Shown in pieces: positions 1-8,440 of a DNA stretch of 64,000 nt. Made by a program: the position numbers and the translations under genes. The notes under the pieces were generated by a model. It saw only the letters and a program-made list of their open reading frames with translations, had not been told where the DNA came from and searched no databases. The stretch covers positions 1,860,001-1,924,000 of the forward strand of contig CBDBFA010000003.1 in the NCBI GenBank assembly GCA_965204545.1. The letters run 5' to 3'. The DNA comes from JAABVD01 sp965204545 (lineage in GTDB: Bacteria; Verrucomicrobiota; Verrucomicrobiia; Opitutales; UBA2995). Position 1 is the stretch's first letter, and the number at the start of each line of letters is the position of its first letter.

Positions 1-1094
1 AGCGTGCTAGCTTTCTGCAAAGGCTGAAACGGCGTCTGCGCATGGGTTTGTCGGATGTCGAAGTGGTAGTCGTCAGTCACGACACACTCTGTACCCCCGA
101 ATTTTTCGGTGCTATTGAAGGGTTTGACTGTACGCGCCTCCTTGTCGCAGATGAAGCGCATAATTTGGGCCGACCATCCTTTATTAACGATCCACCGGCA
201 TTCTTTGAGTATCGCCTTGGCCTATCGGCTACACCAATACGTCAGTACGACGAAGAAGGAACCGAAGCTTTATTCGAGTTCTTTGGACCCGTGGCTTTCC
301 GCTTTCCACTTGAGGAAGCGATTGGTCGCTGCCTCGTTGAATATGATTACTACCTCCATCCCGTGTATCTAACTGATAGCGAGATGGATGCATGGTTTAA
401 TCTGACGGAAAAGATAAAACGAACCATGTGGCGTATAAGAAAAAATAAATGGAAAAGCAAAAAATACGGGGACCCGCACGAATACCTTTCCAAATTACTT
501 CGCGACCGCCGCGCGTTGCTGGAAACGGCGTCGTGTAAGGTTTCTGCTCTGAAAGCTCTTCTCGATGAAGAGAATCTTGGCAACCTACGACACACACTAA
601 TCTATACCTCCGATAAAGGTCCGGATCAGTTAAAAAATGTGAACCGACTGCTAAATGACAGGAATATCCTGTTTCATCAACTCACTGCCGAAGAAACGGC
701 AAACCGCGATAAAACGAAACGGATCATCAAATCGTTCCAAGAAGGCGAGATACAGGTCTTGACAGCGAAACGGGTCCTCGACGAAGGGGTGAATATTCCA
801 CAGATTTGCAAGGCATTTATCCTCGCCAGTACCACAGTCGAACGGCAATGGGTGCAAAGGCGTGGCCGACTACTCCGTACATGCAGAACTATTGGCAAAA
901 CTCACAGCGTTATCCACGACTTGCTGGCTCTGCCGCCGGGCATAGAAAAGGAAGGGATCGATCCGGATGTACGGGCACTCGTGGGACCAGAACTACACAG
1001 GGCTCTGGAATTTGCAAAGTTGGCGAGAAATGCAGGCAGGCCAGACGGACCACTTGCAATGATCGACAAATTGGTTGCCGCCGCGTACCTTTAA
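1..1094 (+). CDS. SF2 DEAD/DEAH helicase, C-terminal part (5' end outside window)
   Basis: This is a superfamily 2 helicase that would use ATP to move along or remodel DNA. The frame is open from base 3, so the N-terminus, including the Walker A motif, lies upstream of the window. An internal ATG at 42 is not the true start. Visible motifs in order are motif II VADEAH (about nt 147-161), motif III LSATP (about 225), the helicase C domain with a motif V-like VLDEGVNIPQ (about 775), and motif VI QRRGRLLR (about 860). The next gene starts 15 bases downstream behind a GGGAGGGG ribosome-binding site, so it heads an operon with the 81-residue protein and the DndD-like ATPase. Such sets occur in DNA-modification or restriction loci. 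The family is certain, the defence role is inferred. Confidence 0.9.
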   Translation, partial: RASFLQRLKRRLRMGLSDVEVVVVSHDTLCTPEFFGAIEGFDCTRLLVADEAHNLGRPSFINDPPAFFEYRLGLSATPIRQYDEEGTEALFEFFGPVAFRFPLEEAIGRCLVEYDYYLHPVYLTDSEMDAWFNLTEKIKRTMWRIRKNKWKSKKYGDPHEYLSKLLRDRRALLETASCKVSALKALLDEENLGNLRHTLIYTSDKGPDQLKNVNRLLNDRNILFHQLTAEETANRDKTKRIIKSFQEGEIQVLTAKRVLDEGVNIPQICKAFILASTTVERQWVQRRGRLLRTCRTIGKTHSVIHDLLALPPGIEKEGIDPDVRALVGPELHRALEFAKLARNAGRPDGPLAMIDKLVAAAYL

Positions 1095-1109
1095 CGGGAG
1101 GGGAAATAG

Positions 1110-1355
1110 ATGCCACTGAACGAAAAAAAGATAATCTCAATCATCAGTATGGAATTTGCTGGCATAGAGGAACGATGCGAAGGGTACCGAGACGAGATTA
1201 TCCAAGTGGTGTCGGATATTCTGCTGTATGAGCGTGGCCACCGAGTGTCCAAAACCAATATTCAAATTAAAATCAATGACAAGTGCAACGCTGCGGGGCG
1301 GTTCCTCGCAATTAAACGCGGTCAAGCAACCAGTTCTGAGGATCCGATATCATGA
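1110..1355 (+). CDS. Small 81-residue protein of the helicase/ATPase unit
   Basis: This small soluble protein has no motif I can assign. The N-terminal half is predicted helical and acidic; the C-terminal half is basic and ends in a flexible tail. A strong ribosome-binding site (GGGAGGGG) lies 8 bases upstream. Its stop overlaps the next start as ATGA (1352-1355), implying translational coupling with the DndD-like ATPase. The position between a helicase and a DndD-like ATPase matches the small accessory proteins often seen in dnd-type modification loci. That comparison is from memory of neighbourhoods, not from a search. A role as adaptor of the helicase/ATPase pair is a guess. Confidence 0.7.
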   Translation: MPLNEKKIISIISMEFAGIEERCEGYRDEIIQVVSDILLYERGHRVSKTNIQIKINDKCNAAGRFLAIKRGQATSSEDPIS

Positions 1356-3493
1356 AGATTCTCCGGGCCAATTTTGAAAACTTCCGGCTACTCCGGGACC
1401 TTGAGCTAGAGTTCTCAAGCAAGCCTAAAGCAAATCTCACGGTCATCCGCGCCGCCAACGAGTCGGGAAAGACGACGATCCTTCACGGCTTGCAATGGGC
1501 ACTCTACGGAGATAGGGCACTCCCTGGCAAAGGCAAAAACTTTCGCCTGCATCCCATTGATTGGAGTACCAGTGAAGGCAAGCGAGTCCCGATTACAGCC
1601 ACGGTGGAATTTGAGTTGACGACACATCGCCGCACCTCGGGAAAAATACGTGAAACAAGGCGTCGCTATCGCCTCGTCCGGTCAACATTCGAGGATGTTG
1701 ATAGTAAGACCCCTCGATCCGCCCCGACGGTGAGGCTGTACGCCCTGAACAGGAATGGCGCCAGCCCAATCAACGCCCCGGAGGCTCTTATCAACGATGA
1801 ACTTCCGCCGGAGCTTCGTGAGGTATTCTTTACTGACGGCGACCGGGCACTGAGCTTTATTGAGGCGGATATCGCCCGATCAACCAAGCGCGAGCGCGTT
1901 CAACAGGCTATACGTTCTCTTCTCGGGCTCGGCGTGATTGAGGATGCTATCTATCATGTGGAGATATCTAAGAGAGAAGTAAATAAGAAGGCACAACAGG
2001 TCGGCGGCGGTAGAAAATTGAAAGAAATCGCCACGCGTCTTGAAGCGATGGAAGACAACCGCGAGACATTGGAAGCTGACCTTAAGGACGCGAAACAGCA
2101 ATTTGGAGCATTCGACGAAAGGGTTAAGGAAATCGACCGTAAGATCGCGGAGGCTCTTCAAAAGGGCAACAAGGAGAAACTGCGTAAGGACCTTGATCAT
2201 ATACGGGTAGGAATCAGGCAACTCGATAATCAGCTTACAGTAGCGAACAAGGAACACTCAGAGCTGTTCCGGAGCCGGGACATTGCAATCGACCTGCTTG
2301 CGCCCATGCTTGTGGGGGCATTTGACATGCTTGAACAGTTGCACGACCAAGGTAAAATTCCAAATACCACCGTCCCAGTGCTGCAAGACCGCCTTGATGC
2401 TGAAGTCTGCATTTGTGGCGAGAACCTAAAACCGGGTGACCAAGGCGGCAACAAGCGTCGCGCCCATATCGAGAAGCTGATTGATGACAGCAAGCGCGCA
2501 GATGAAATTCAAGAAACCATCACAGACCTGTACTACGGGACAAAGCCGCTACAAACCGGAGGCCACCCCAGTCCGAATACGTGGATAGAGAGATATAAGA
2601 AAGTATCCGCCCGTCGCGACGGAACCGAGGAGTTGCGTAATGAAGCAGGCCGGAAGTTGCGGGCGCTCGAATTAAAGCTCGACTCGCTCCCCGACACGGA
2701 CGTCCGAGGCCTACGCCAAACGCGCCGTAAGTACAACCAACTGCGTGACCGGTACCTAAGCAAAAAAGCGAAAATCGAGACCCAACTAGTCGGCCTTAAG
2801 AGTCAGTTCGAAGAGCTGGAAGCTAGGCGCGACCGCCTACTGCGTGAACAGAAAAAAGGCGCGCGCATTTTGGCTGAACTAGCTGTCACGCAGGACGTAT
2901 TGAAGGTGCTGCAAAACGCCTATCAGCGTATAACAAACGAGGAATTGAAAAAGGTTAGCGATTTAATGAATAGGATTTTCCTCGAAATGATCGGCTCAGA
3001 CCCTGAACAAGGCGCAATTATCCAGCGTGCCGAGATCAGCCGGAAATTCGACATCATAGTCTATGGGCCAAGAAACAGGACACTTAACCCTGACCGCGAC
3101 CTGAACGGTGCATCTCGGAGGGCCCTGACACTCGCCTTCATTCTGGCACTGACGAAGGTAAGCGAGGTCGAAGCTCCGAATGTGATTGATACACCGCTTG
3201 GAATGACGAGCGGTTTTGTAAAACGGTCCATCTTGCGCACGGTTGTCCGGGAAAGCACTCAACTGATCCTATTCCTGACGCATGACGAAATAGCCGGTTG
3301 CGAGGAGATCATTGATGAGGCCGCGGGTGTCGTTTTCACACTGACGAACCCTGCACACTATCCGAAAATGCTCGTCAATGATCCGGGCGTAGTCGAACGC
3401 AAAGTGCTCCGCTGCTCTTGCGACCACAAGGGTGATTGTGAAATCTGCCAGCGGCACCTAGATGAAGAAGTCGAGGTGAATATAGAGCCATAG
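1352..3493 (+). CDS. DndD/SbcC-like ABC ATPase with coiled coils and zinc hook
   Basis: This 713-residue SMC/RecN-type ATPase most resembles DndD, the ATPase of DNA phosphorothioation systems. Walker A is AANESGKTT (about residues 34-42). Long charged coiled coils span about 200-300 and 400-535. Between them is a CICG motif (Cys about 352 and 354), in the place of a zinc hook. The ABC signature LNGASRR (about 583-590) is followed by Walker B with NVIDTPLG (about 608-615). The C-terminal tail has a compact cysteine cluster (about 686-700, CSC...CEIC), a possible metal site not typical of DndD as I know it. No dndB, dndC or dndE is visible; they could lie upstream. The ATPase fold is near certain, membership of a Dnd-type system is moderate. 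Confidence 0.85.
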   Translation: MKILRANFENFRLLRDLELEFSSKPKANLTVIRAANESGKTTILHGLQWALYGDRALPGKGKNFRLHPIDWSTSEGKRVPITATVEFELTTHRRTSGKIRETRRRYRLVRSTFEDVDSKTPRSAPTVRLYALNRNGASPINAPEALINDELPPELREVFFTDGDRALSFIEADIARSTKRERVQQAIRSLLGLGVIEDAIYHVEISKREVNKKAQQVGGGRKLKEIATRLEAMEDNRETLEADLKDAKQQFGAFDERVKEIDRKIAEALQKGNKEKLRKDLDHIRVGIRQLDNQLTVANKEHSELFRSRDIAIDLLAPMLVGAFDMLEQLHDQGKIPNTTVPVLQDRLDAEVCICGENLKPGDQGGNKRRAHIEKLIDDSKRADEIQETITDLYYGTKPLQTGGHPSPNTWIERYKKVSARRDGTEELRNEAGRKLRALELKLDSLPDTDVRGLRQTRRKYNQLRDRYLSKKAKIETQLVGLKSQFEELEARRDRLLREQKKGARILAELAVTQDVLKVLQNAYQRITNEELKKVSDLMNRIFLEMIGSDPEQGAIIQRAEISRKFDIIVYGPRNRTLNPDRDLNGASRRALTLAFILALTKVSEVEAPNVIDTPLGMTSGFVKRSILRTVVRESTQLILFLTHDEIAGCEEIIDEAAGVVFTLTNPAHYPKMLVNDPGVVERKVLRCSCDHKGDCEICQRHLDEEVEVNIEP

Positions 3494-3502
3494 GAGGCGA
3501 CC

Positions 3503-3964
3503 ATGGCTGATCGACATTTCAATCCGTTCCAAGCAATCGACATCAATGTGCCAGTCGAATTCCACGAAGCATTCAGGCGATACTGTCAACGAAGCGCCAA
3601 CGCGGTGATCGACCAGAGTCCGTTTCCTCGTATGGTCGATCTCTGGTTCTTATCCGTCTGCGTCGCTGCCCGGCTGAATCTGGAACCGGCGGACATCAGA
3701 AAATATGACACGCGTAAGATCATTGATGGATCCATTTTCAGCAGCGATCCATGGCGTGTCCATACACTCATGCTAGTTGCGATCAGCCATTCAGGCGATG
3801 TTCAAATTGTCTCGGAGCCACGCAAAATGATGGCGCTCGCTAACGGCCTAGCAGTCGCTGGCCTTCCGAAGGTCATAGAGATGCTGCAGGACGGGGACGC
3901 GGAGCCGATCTGGAATCTGTCGGAAGCTATCGACGAAATTCTAAGAACTCATCAATCAGGATAA
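3503..3964 (+). CDS. Hypothetical protein, 153 residues, end of the defence-like unit
   Basis: I do not recognise this protein. It starts 9 bases after the DndD-like gene with GGAGG just upstream of the ATG, so it is the last gene of that unit. The sequence is mostly helical with a hydrophobic centre (VDLWFLSVCVAARLNL, about 46-61) but no clear signal peptide or membrane segment. It does not look like DndE. The base composition matches the three genes before it and differs from the AT-rich GHKL gene after it, so the transferred segments probably change between 3965 and 4170. A structural or DNA-binding partner of the ATPase is possible. Confidence 0.7.
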   Translation: MADRHFNPFQAIDINVPVEFHEAFRRYCQRSANAVIDQSPFPRMVDLWFLSVCVAARLNLEPADIRKYDTRKIIDGSIFSSDPWRVHTLMLVAISHSGDVQIVSEPRKMMALANGLAVAGLPKVIEMLQDGDAEPIWNLSEAIDEILRTHQSG

Positions 3965-3979
3965 CGATTTTGGGATTTT

Positions 3980-4156
3980 TTGTATGGTGCGCAGGTATTC
4001 GAGCAATCTAAGCAGGGGAAGGAATTTGCCTTGATAGATGGAAAAACCTTAGACCAAATTGTAAATCTACCACTCAAGCCTATGCGCATGATTGATGAAG
4101 TTGCGTGGTGTAAGATTTGTCAATTGTGGTTTGTAACAAAATTAATAATTTTGTAA
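3980..4156 (+). pseudogene. Possible gene fragment between the two defence units
   Basis: A 58-codon frame opens at a TTG (3980) 15 bases after the previous stop and closes at TAA 4156, 15 bases before the GHKL start. The peptide is amino-acid balanced (for example KQGKEFALIDGKTLDQIV) and includes a WCKIC motif, unlike random translation of AT-rich DNA. It could be the remnant of a gene whose front was lost when the GHKL segment was joined to the helicase/ATPase unit, or a real small protein. There is no convincing ribosome-binding site. Low confidence. Confidence 0.25.
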
Positions 4157-4171
4157 AACGAAGTTTGTAAA

Positions 4172-6067
4172 ATGGAATATGTAGATTTATTAAATCCTTC
4201 AAATTTGCGTGATCATTACCGCCATCAACTCAAACAGACGATTAGTGCTTATAATCCGACCCAAATAGTTTTGGGAGAAGCCCTTCAGAATGCTATTGAT
4301 GCTATTGTTGAAGCGGATGGAGCTAAGCATGAAATTAGCATTGTTCTTGACCTAGACAATAAGGAAGTTACAGTTACTGATACGGGTGTTGGGTTTCAAA
4401 ATGACCCGCAACTTCTGTTCCTCGGTGGTGGAACAAAACGCCATGGGGATCGTCGGCTTTTTGGCTTTGTAGGTGTTGGAATTAAAGTAGTACTATTTTC
4501 TTCAAAGAAATTCCACCTCCGAGCCTGTTCAAATAGTGGTGCCTTTGATTATAAGATCTTAGATGCCTATCAATTTGAGAAAGACCCGCCACCCGATTTA
4601 CAAGCACCCACCCAATTCCCAGATGATCCGTCTCCTCTAGATACCGGAACAAAACTCATTTATCAATTTCCGAGTGCAGTAGCACACGATCCCGTTAAAC
4701 GTTTTGTACAAGATATGTACGACCAATGTTTGCCACACGGGAATGATAGTGGATTTGGAAAAACATTAAAATCCGCGGTCAAACGAAAGTTCTATCCAAA
4801 CCGTTTTTCGGCATTAATGGCTACTTTCCTCCGGCGGCATACTTACGCGGGAGATGTATTGAACTATCTTGGTGGGAAAGATGAGTTAGCAAATACGACG
4901 ATTCATATAACGGTAAAATGCAAAAATCCCTCAAAAGAATTTGGAATTTACATTGGAGATCTGTTCGATGGGAAAAGGCAATTTTCATTTAAAATCAGTC
5001 CTCAATATCTCCTTGTCTCAGATACGTGCAATTGGGTTCCCCAACAGAATCGCCCAGGCATATTTAGTGAAGCACTGGGACCCGGAGGCACAAATTTGAC
5101 CAAAACATGGAGGGGGTTTAATATCCGTCTCTATGCTGGTCCGGAAGACTACGAAAAACTGATTACTGACAAAAATGGCAATTTGCCTAACCTCAAATAT
5201 TTGAAGGAATATAGAGAAAAATTGTTTCCACGAATCAACGGGGTCCTTCTCACAATCGGTCGAATCCCAATCCTTGAAGAATTTCTACCTGGTGGAAGTC
5301 AACGGGTTATTTCTGCAAACGGAGTCGTTACAACACATGAACTGGATCTAACCCGAGGTCGTAATCAGGAATATGTCCGCTGCTTTGATTTGGTAGTAGA
5401 TGTGGATGCACAACTTAATTATGGCAAGTCACAATTAACGGACACACACCTGATTAACCGTATACGTCGGTTTGTGAATGATGCCTATGCGACTACAATT
5501 CAAACAGCGACAAGTAATTGGGTTGGAAAGGTGACTCCCCCCGATGACGATGAAGAATATGACTTTTTCTTAAAACGCGCCGATTTAGGTGTCCCTGGTC
5601 TTGCTATCAAAAAAGTTCCCAGAGATGAGAATGATGTCATTGCACTCTTTTTTGAATTACTTGGCCGGGGATATATTCAAGGTTATAAAAGCTATGGTTT
5701 GTCGCAAATGGATCCCTATGATGGAAGATTTATTATTAGAAGAACTGGAGATACAAATGATCCAGTAATACCGGCTGATGATAGACAACTTTCAGCTATA
5801 GAATTCAAAGTGATTGCTTCGAGTTTGATTCGAGATTTAGAACGATGGGCGAAAGATCCTCGCGAGTTGAAATTGTTGATTGCATGGGATGAAGGGTCAT
5901 CAAAATCTGAACAATTTGGATTTGCAGATATAGAACATAGCAGATATTATAAAGATAAAGTCTATCCAAGTGTAACACGCTACCTTCAGAACACGAAGAC
6001 CGGCTCACAAATTCAAGTATTGCTATTGAAGTCAATAGTAGAAGACATTAAACGAAAAATAGGATGA
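4172..6067 (+). CDS. GHKL (Bergerat-fold) ATPase, 631 residues
   Basis: The N-terminus is a GHKL ATP-binding domain of the Hsp90/MutL/histidine kinase fold: N box GEALQNAID (about 35-43), G1 box DTGVGF (70-75), G2 box GFVGVGIK (98-105). The rest (about 120-631) has no motif I can name. There are no histidine-kinase dimerisation or receiver domains, so it is not a sensor kinase. Stand-alone GHKL ATPases with long C-terminal regions are known near restriction-modification genes, related to bacterial MORC-type proteins. The gene is visibly AT-richer than its neighbours, including third codon positions, a sign of separate transfer. It converges on the HNH gene, whose stop lies 58 bases away. The ATPase fold is sure; anti-phage function is inferred. 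Confidence 0.85.
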   Translation: MEYVDLLNPSNLRDHYRHQLKQTISAYNPTQIVLGEALQNAIDAIVEADGAKHEISIVLDLDNKEVTVTDTGVGFQNDPQLLFLGGGTKRHGDRRLFGFVGVGIKVVLFSSKKFHLRACSNSGAFDYKILDAYQFEKDPPPDLQAPTQFPDDPSPLDTGTKLIYQFPSAVAHDPVKRFVQDMYDQCLPHGNDSGFGKTLKSAVKRKFYPNRFSALMATFLRRHTYAGDVLNYLGGKDELANTTIHITVKCKNPSKEFGIYIGDLFDGKRQFSFKISPQYLLVSDTCNWVPQQNRPGIFSEALGPGGTNLTKTWRGFNIRLYAGPEDYEKLITDKNGNLPNLKYLKEYREKLFPRINGVLLTIGRIPILEEFLPGGSQRVISANGVVTTHELDLTRGRNQEYVRCFDLVVDVDAQLNYGKSQLTDTHLINRIRRFVNDAYATTIQTATSNWVGKVTPPDDDEEYDFFLKRADLGVPGLAIKKVPRDENDVIALFFELLGRGYIQGYKSYGLSQMDPYDGRFIIRRTGDTNDPVIPADDRQLSAIEFKVIASSLIRDLERWAKDPRELKLLIAWDEGSSKSEQFGFADIEHSRYYKDKVYPSVTRYLQNTKTGSQIQVLLLKSIVEDIKRKIG

Positions 6068-6125
6068 GTGAGGTGGAGAAAAAGGAACAGAACTTGAAGT
6101 TTGGGATGGATTGTACTTATCCAGA

Positions 6126-6710
6126 TCAGTGGGATGAAGTGGGTGGATCAGGCCACAGACGAAGTTCAGAGAGACTCGGCCACTTTACCCTAAGGGAACG
6201 CTTGTCGAATGGAAGTGAGGTGTTGCTGACATCTTCCCAAGGGGTGTCCATCATATTGGCTTCTTCGCAGTAGCGGGCTACGAGTTTCAAATACCTACGA
6301 AAAACTAGAATCGACGGGAATCGGTTCTTCAAAAATAGCCACTGGACCATATCCTTGGGTCCCTTGGACGAATTGCAACTCCTGCATGCGTAGGTAATAT
6401 TGTCCGCGGCGTCGGGTCCTCCCTTGAGTTGAGGAATCATGTGATCCAAGGAGAGCTTTGTTTTGCAACCGCAGTAGCAGCATGTGTTTGGATAGGAAAT
6501 CTTGGTCTTCTCGTCGTCGAACAGTGGCCGCATCTTCATGTCGCCGGTTTGGTATTTCTTCCAGAATTGGCTCCGAATTGCGTAGTAGCCACGGTGCTGA
6601 TACAAATTAGTAATCCCGTCCTCGACAGCGGCATGGTGCATAGCAAGTGTCCCGTACAGCCAGGCAAAATGCTCACGCAGAGTGGCATGGTCATCCGGTC
6701 GTTTTGGCAT
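6126..6710 (-). CDS. HNH endonuclease, 194 residues
   Basis: This is a metal-dependent DNA nuclease of the HNH type. Zinc-binding pairs are Cys77/Cys80 (CYC context) and Cys109/Cys112 (CRSC). Between them is the catalytic LDHMIPQ segment (His90), then the N104 region and the closing NSSKG. The N-terminal 75 residues are helical and unassigned. The start is ATG 6710; the frame is closed by TAA upstream, so no longer form is likely. It is convergent with the GHKL ATPase, and could be its nuclease partner or an independent endonuclease gene. Opposite orientation argues against a simple operon. Confidence 0.85.
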   Translation of the reverse strand: MPKRPDDHATLREHFAWLYGTLAMHHAAVEDGITNLYQHRGYYAIRSQFWKKYQTGDMKMRPLFDDEKTKISYPNTCCYCGCKTKLSLDHMIPQLKGGPDAADNITYACRSCNSSKGPKDMVQWLFLKNRFPSILVFRRYLKLVARYCEEANMMDTPWEDVSNTSLPFDKRSLRVKWPSLSELRLWPDPPTSSH

Positions 6711-6950
6711 CGGGAGGAAGCGTCTCCATCGTGTTGGTTAAATTCAAGGTGAAATTTTCTCCAATGGAGCCGATAAGAAAATCAACCGCAGTTGACCAGG
6801 AATACACCACAGAGATCCCAGAGAGCACAAAGGTTGGAATTGGAAAGAGGATGAACCACAGATGGCGCAGATGCTCTGTTGGAGAACGAGTTGTTTTAGT
6901 CCCCGCGATTTAAAATAGTGTGAGGCGGAGATCTGCCATCCATCCCACTG
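6711..6950. other. Intergenic, no gene seen
   Basis: I see no gene here. The stretch contains degenerate copies of the window-wide repeats: an ACCACAGAGATCCCAGAGAG-type element (about 6807) and an ACCACAGATGGCGCAGATG element (about 6854). Confidence 0.5.
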
Positions 6951-7397
6951 CTATTTCGCTTCGGGAACAACCAACTCGTGTGCGATGGGCAGAAACTGGT
7001 TCATGAGTTCCAGGAAGTTGGAGTAGTAATCGTCCCAATCCGCGTTTTCATAGTCAGCCGGATTGGCTAGAATATTGTGCCTCATTACCTGCGAGCAAAC
7101 CGCTTCCGCGACGATCTCGGCAAGAAGAACTCTAAAGTGCCGCTCTTCCTGCCCAGGGAATTGCTTGGATTTGGGACCGAGGTATCTGGATAAAGACGGG
7201 TGTCTGGCAGCTATCTCAAGGACGTTTTGTTTCCACCGGTAACGTTGGGCGCCATAGGTGACGTCCTCCAGTCTGATTTCAATCCCCACACCTGTCGATG
7301 GCGCGACAACGATGTCGGTTTCCGCCTCATGGTCTCCAAGACGCGCACATAGCTTTCCCGGAGCGAGACCTTCGTGAGTAGCCGAAACGGTAAGGTG
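6951..7397 (-). pseudogene. C-terminal fragment of a hypothetical gene, cut by IS21-type end
   Basis: The frame is open from 7397 to the stop at 6951 (148 codons). A GTG near 7289 would give 112 residues, but the upstream part (VSATHEGLAPG, ARLGDHEAETDIVVAP) also reads as genuine protein, so this is the tail of a longer gene. The frame meets a TGA exactly where the terminal sequence TGTCAGCG of an IS21-like element starts (7396). The rest of the gene is missing or displaced. The family is not recognised. It was probably part of the same accessory or defence region. Confidence 0.6.
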
Positions 7398-7676
7398 TCA
7401 GCGAGCGGTTAAAGTGTACCGGCAAAAAGCGAAATAAAGTGTACCACCTTCAGGGGCAACCTCGGGTAAAGCCGAGGGATGTCAAATTACCTGAAAGTGG
7501 AAAAACGAGAAGCGATAAAACATCTATTGAAGACGGACCGCTCCCAACGTTGGATCGCCCGAGAACTGGGCGTGCACCCGCCTACGCCAAGGCCAGCGGC
7601 GTGGCATGCAGGAGCACAAAGGGAAGAAGCACGCCAATGAGCTGTCCGATCCAAAGTGTACCATTTCGCGGACCGG
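7396..7676 (+). mobile_element. Left end of an IS21-family element with istA remnant
   Basis: It begins TGTCAGCGAGCGG, a typical IS21-family terminus, followed by tandem internal repeats AAAGTGTACC at 7411 and 7436 and a third copy at 7653, all in the same orientation. An ATG at 7479 opens a 53-codon frame ending at TGA 7640. Its first 33 residues (KREAIKHLLKTDRSQRWIAR) are the N-terminal helix-turn-helix of an IstA transposase. After ELGVH the sequence departs from the family, so the DDE domain is gone. No right end and no istB are present. Downstream sequence passes straight into the chromosomal repeat families. Confidence 0.7.
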
Positions 7677-7740
7677 GAAAGGAGAGGCGCGCTGAGGCGC
7701 GAATTGGGGAGAGGGCTCTCGCAAAGAGCGCCAAGATGCG

Positions 7741-7906
7741 CTAAGATATTTCTAACAACGCTGCGCTTGATCCGGCTTCGCCGGAACAGGATCGCTTCGT
7801 GAACAGGAATTGTGGAGAGAGAATAACCACAGAGAAGGTGCGCCTGCGCATATCCCTGGCTTCGGTTCCCACTTGGACCGTGGAATCATTCGCGCTGCAA
7901 ACAACC
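7741..7906 (+). repeat. Repeat block with a divergent 66-bp double-hairpin element
   Basis: A copy of the 66-bp element is at 7753-7809 (AACAACG, then GATCCGGCTTCGCCGG and GATCGCTTCG hairpins). It lacks the CTTTCAG segment seen in most copies. A CTCTCGCAAAGAGCGCC element lies just before it at about 7718. The rest, up to the stop of the next gene, has no feature I can name. Confidence 0.6.
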
Positions 7907-8440
7907 CTAGACTTTGAGGTCTGCGACGACATCGTGAGCGTATTCTCGAAGCCAGGGCAACGGCTCCTGGTGGACCTCAAGCACGTTCCTGATTCCCTTA
8001 CCACCCCAAAATTCCGCCGCCTGTACTGCTGCGTCTCTGATCTCAGCATCATTCATATCCAATGCACCACTCACGAGGTTGGTTCGCCAAGACTCCGTAC
8101 CAGGGTCGACTTTACGACCGAGGCAGCTCAAAACGGATGCTGCGAAGTTCGGATGTGCGACATCCAGGGAAAATTCCATCAACCAATCCAAAACGCGGAC
8201 GTCTTCGCTGGATTTTAATGCCTGTTCAATAAATTCCTCGGCGGGATGGTCCATGCCGTCCTCGAGTGGTTCGACATCAAAAGTGGCACGTAAAGCATGC
8301 AGGAGTCTTTCCCGTGCATCGGACCCGGGAGCTGTTATATTCGCATCTTTATGGCTGAAATTCTCCCATTTTGTTTGCATTTTCAAACTCCGTGCAATGT
8401 TTAGCCTGCGCTGCTCCAGGACCGCCGTCAAGTTTGTCAT
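7907..8440 (-). CDS. Hypothetical helical protein, 177 residues (HEAT-like?)
   Basis: I do not recognise this protein. The start is taken at ATG 8440 (MTNLTAV); the open frame runs 29 codons further but those codons are translated repeat DNA. The acidic, helix-rich sequence has a C-terminal pattern (EIRDAAVQAAEFWGG, then LREYAHDVVADL) like a HEAT repeat or an immunity-protein type helical fold. It has no signal peptide and no catalytic motif. It stands alone between an IS21 remnant and a long repeat block, so it is probably accessory. Immunity or antitoxin function is only a possibility. Confidence 0.6.
   Translation of the reverse strand: MTNLTAVLEQRRLNIARSLKMQTKWENFSHKDANITAPGSDARERLLHALRATFDVEPLEDGMDHPAEEFIEQALKSSEDVRVLDWLMEFSLDVAHPNFAASVLSCLGRKVDPGTESWRTNLVSGALDMNDAEIRDAAVQAAEFWGGKGIRNVLEVHQEPLPWLREYAHDVVADLKV

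Noticed and set aside
3503..3964. The 153-residue protein as DndE
   Set aside because: It is longer than DndE and lacks its basic N-terminal helix pattern.
4172..6067. GHKL protein as a sensor histidine kinase
   Set aside because: There is no H-box, dimerisation helix or membrane segment; the C-terminal 500 residues are unlike kinases.
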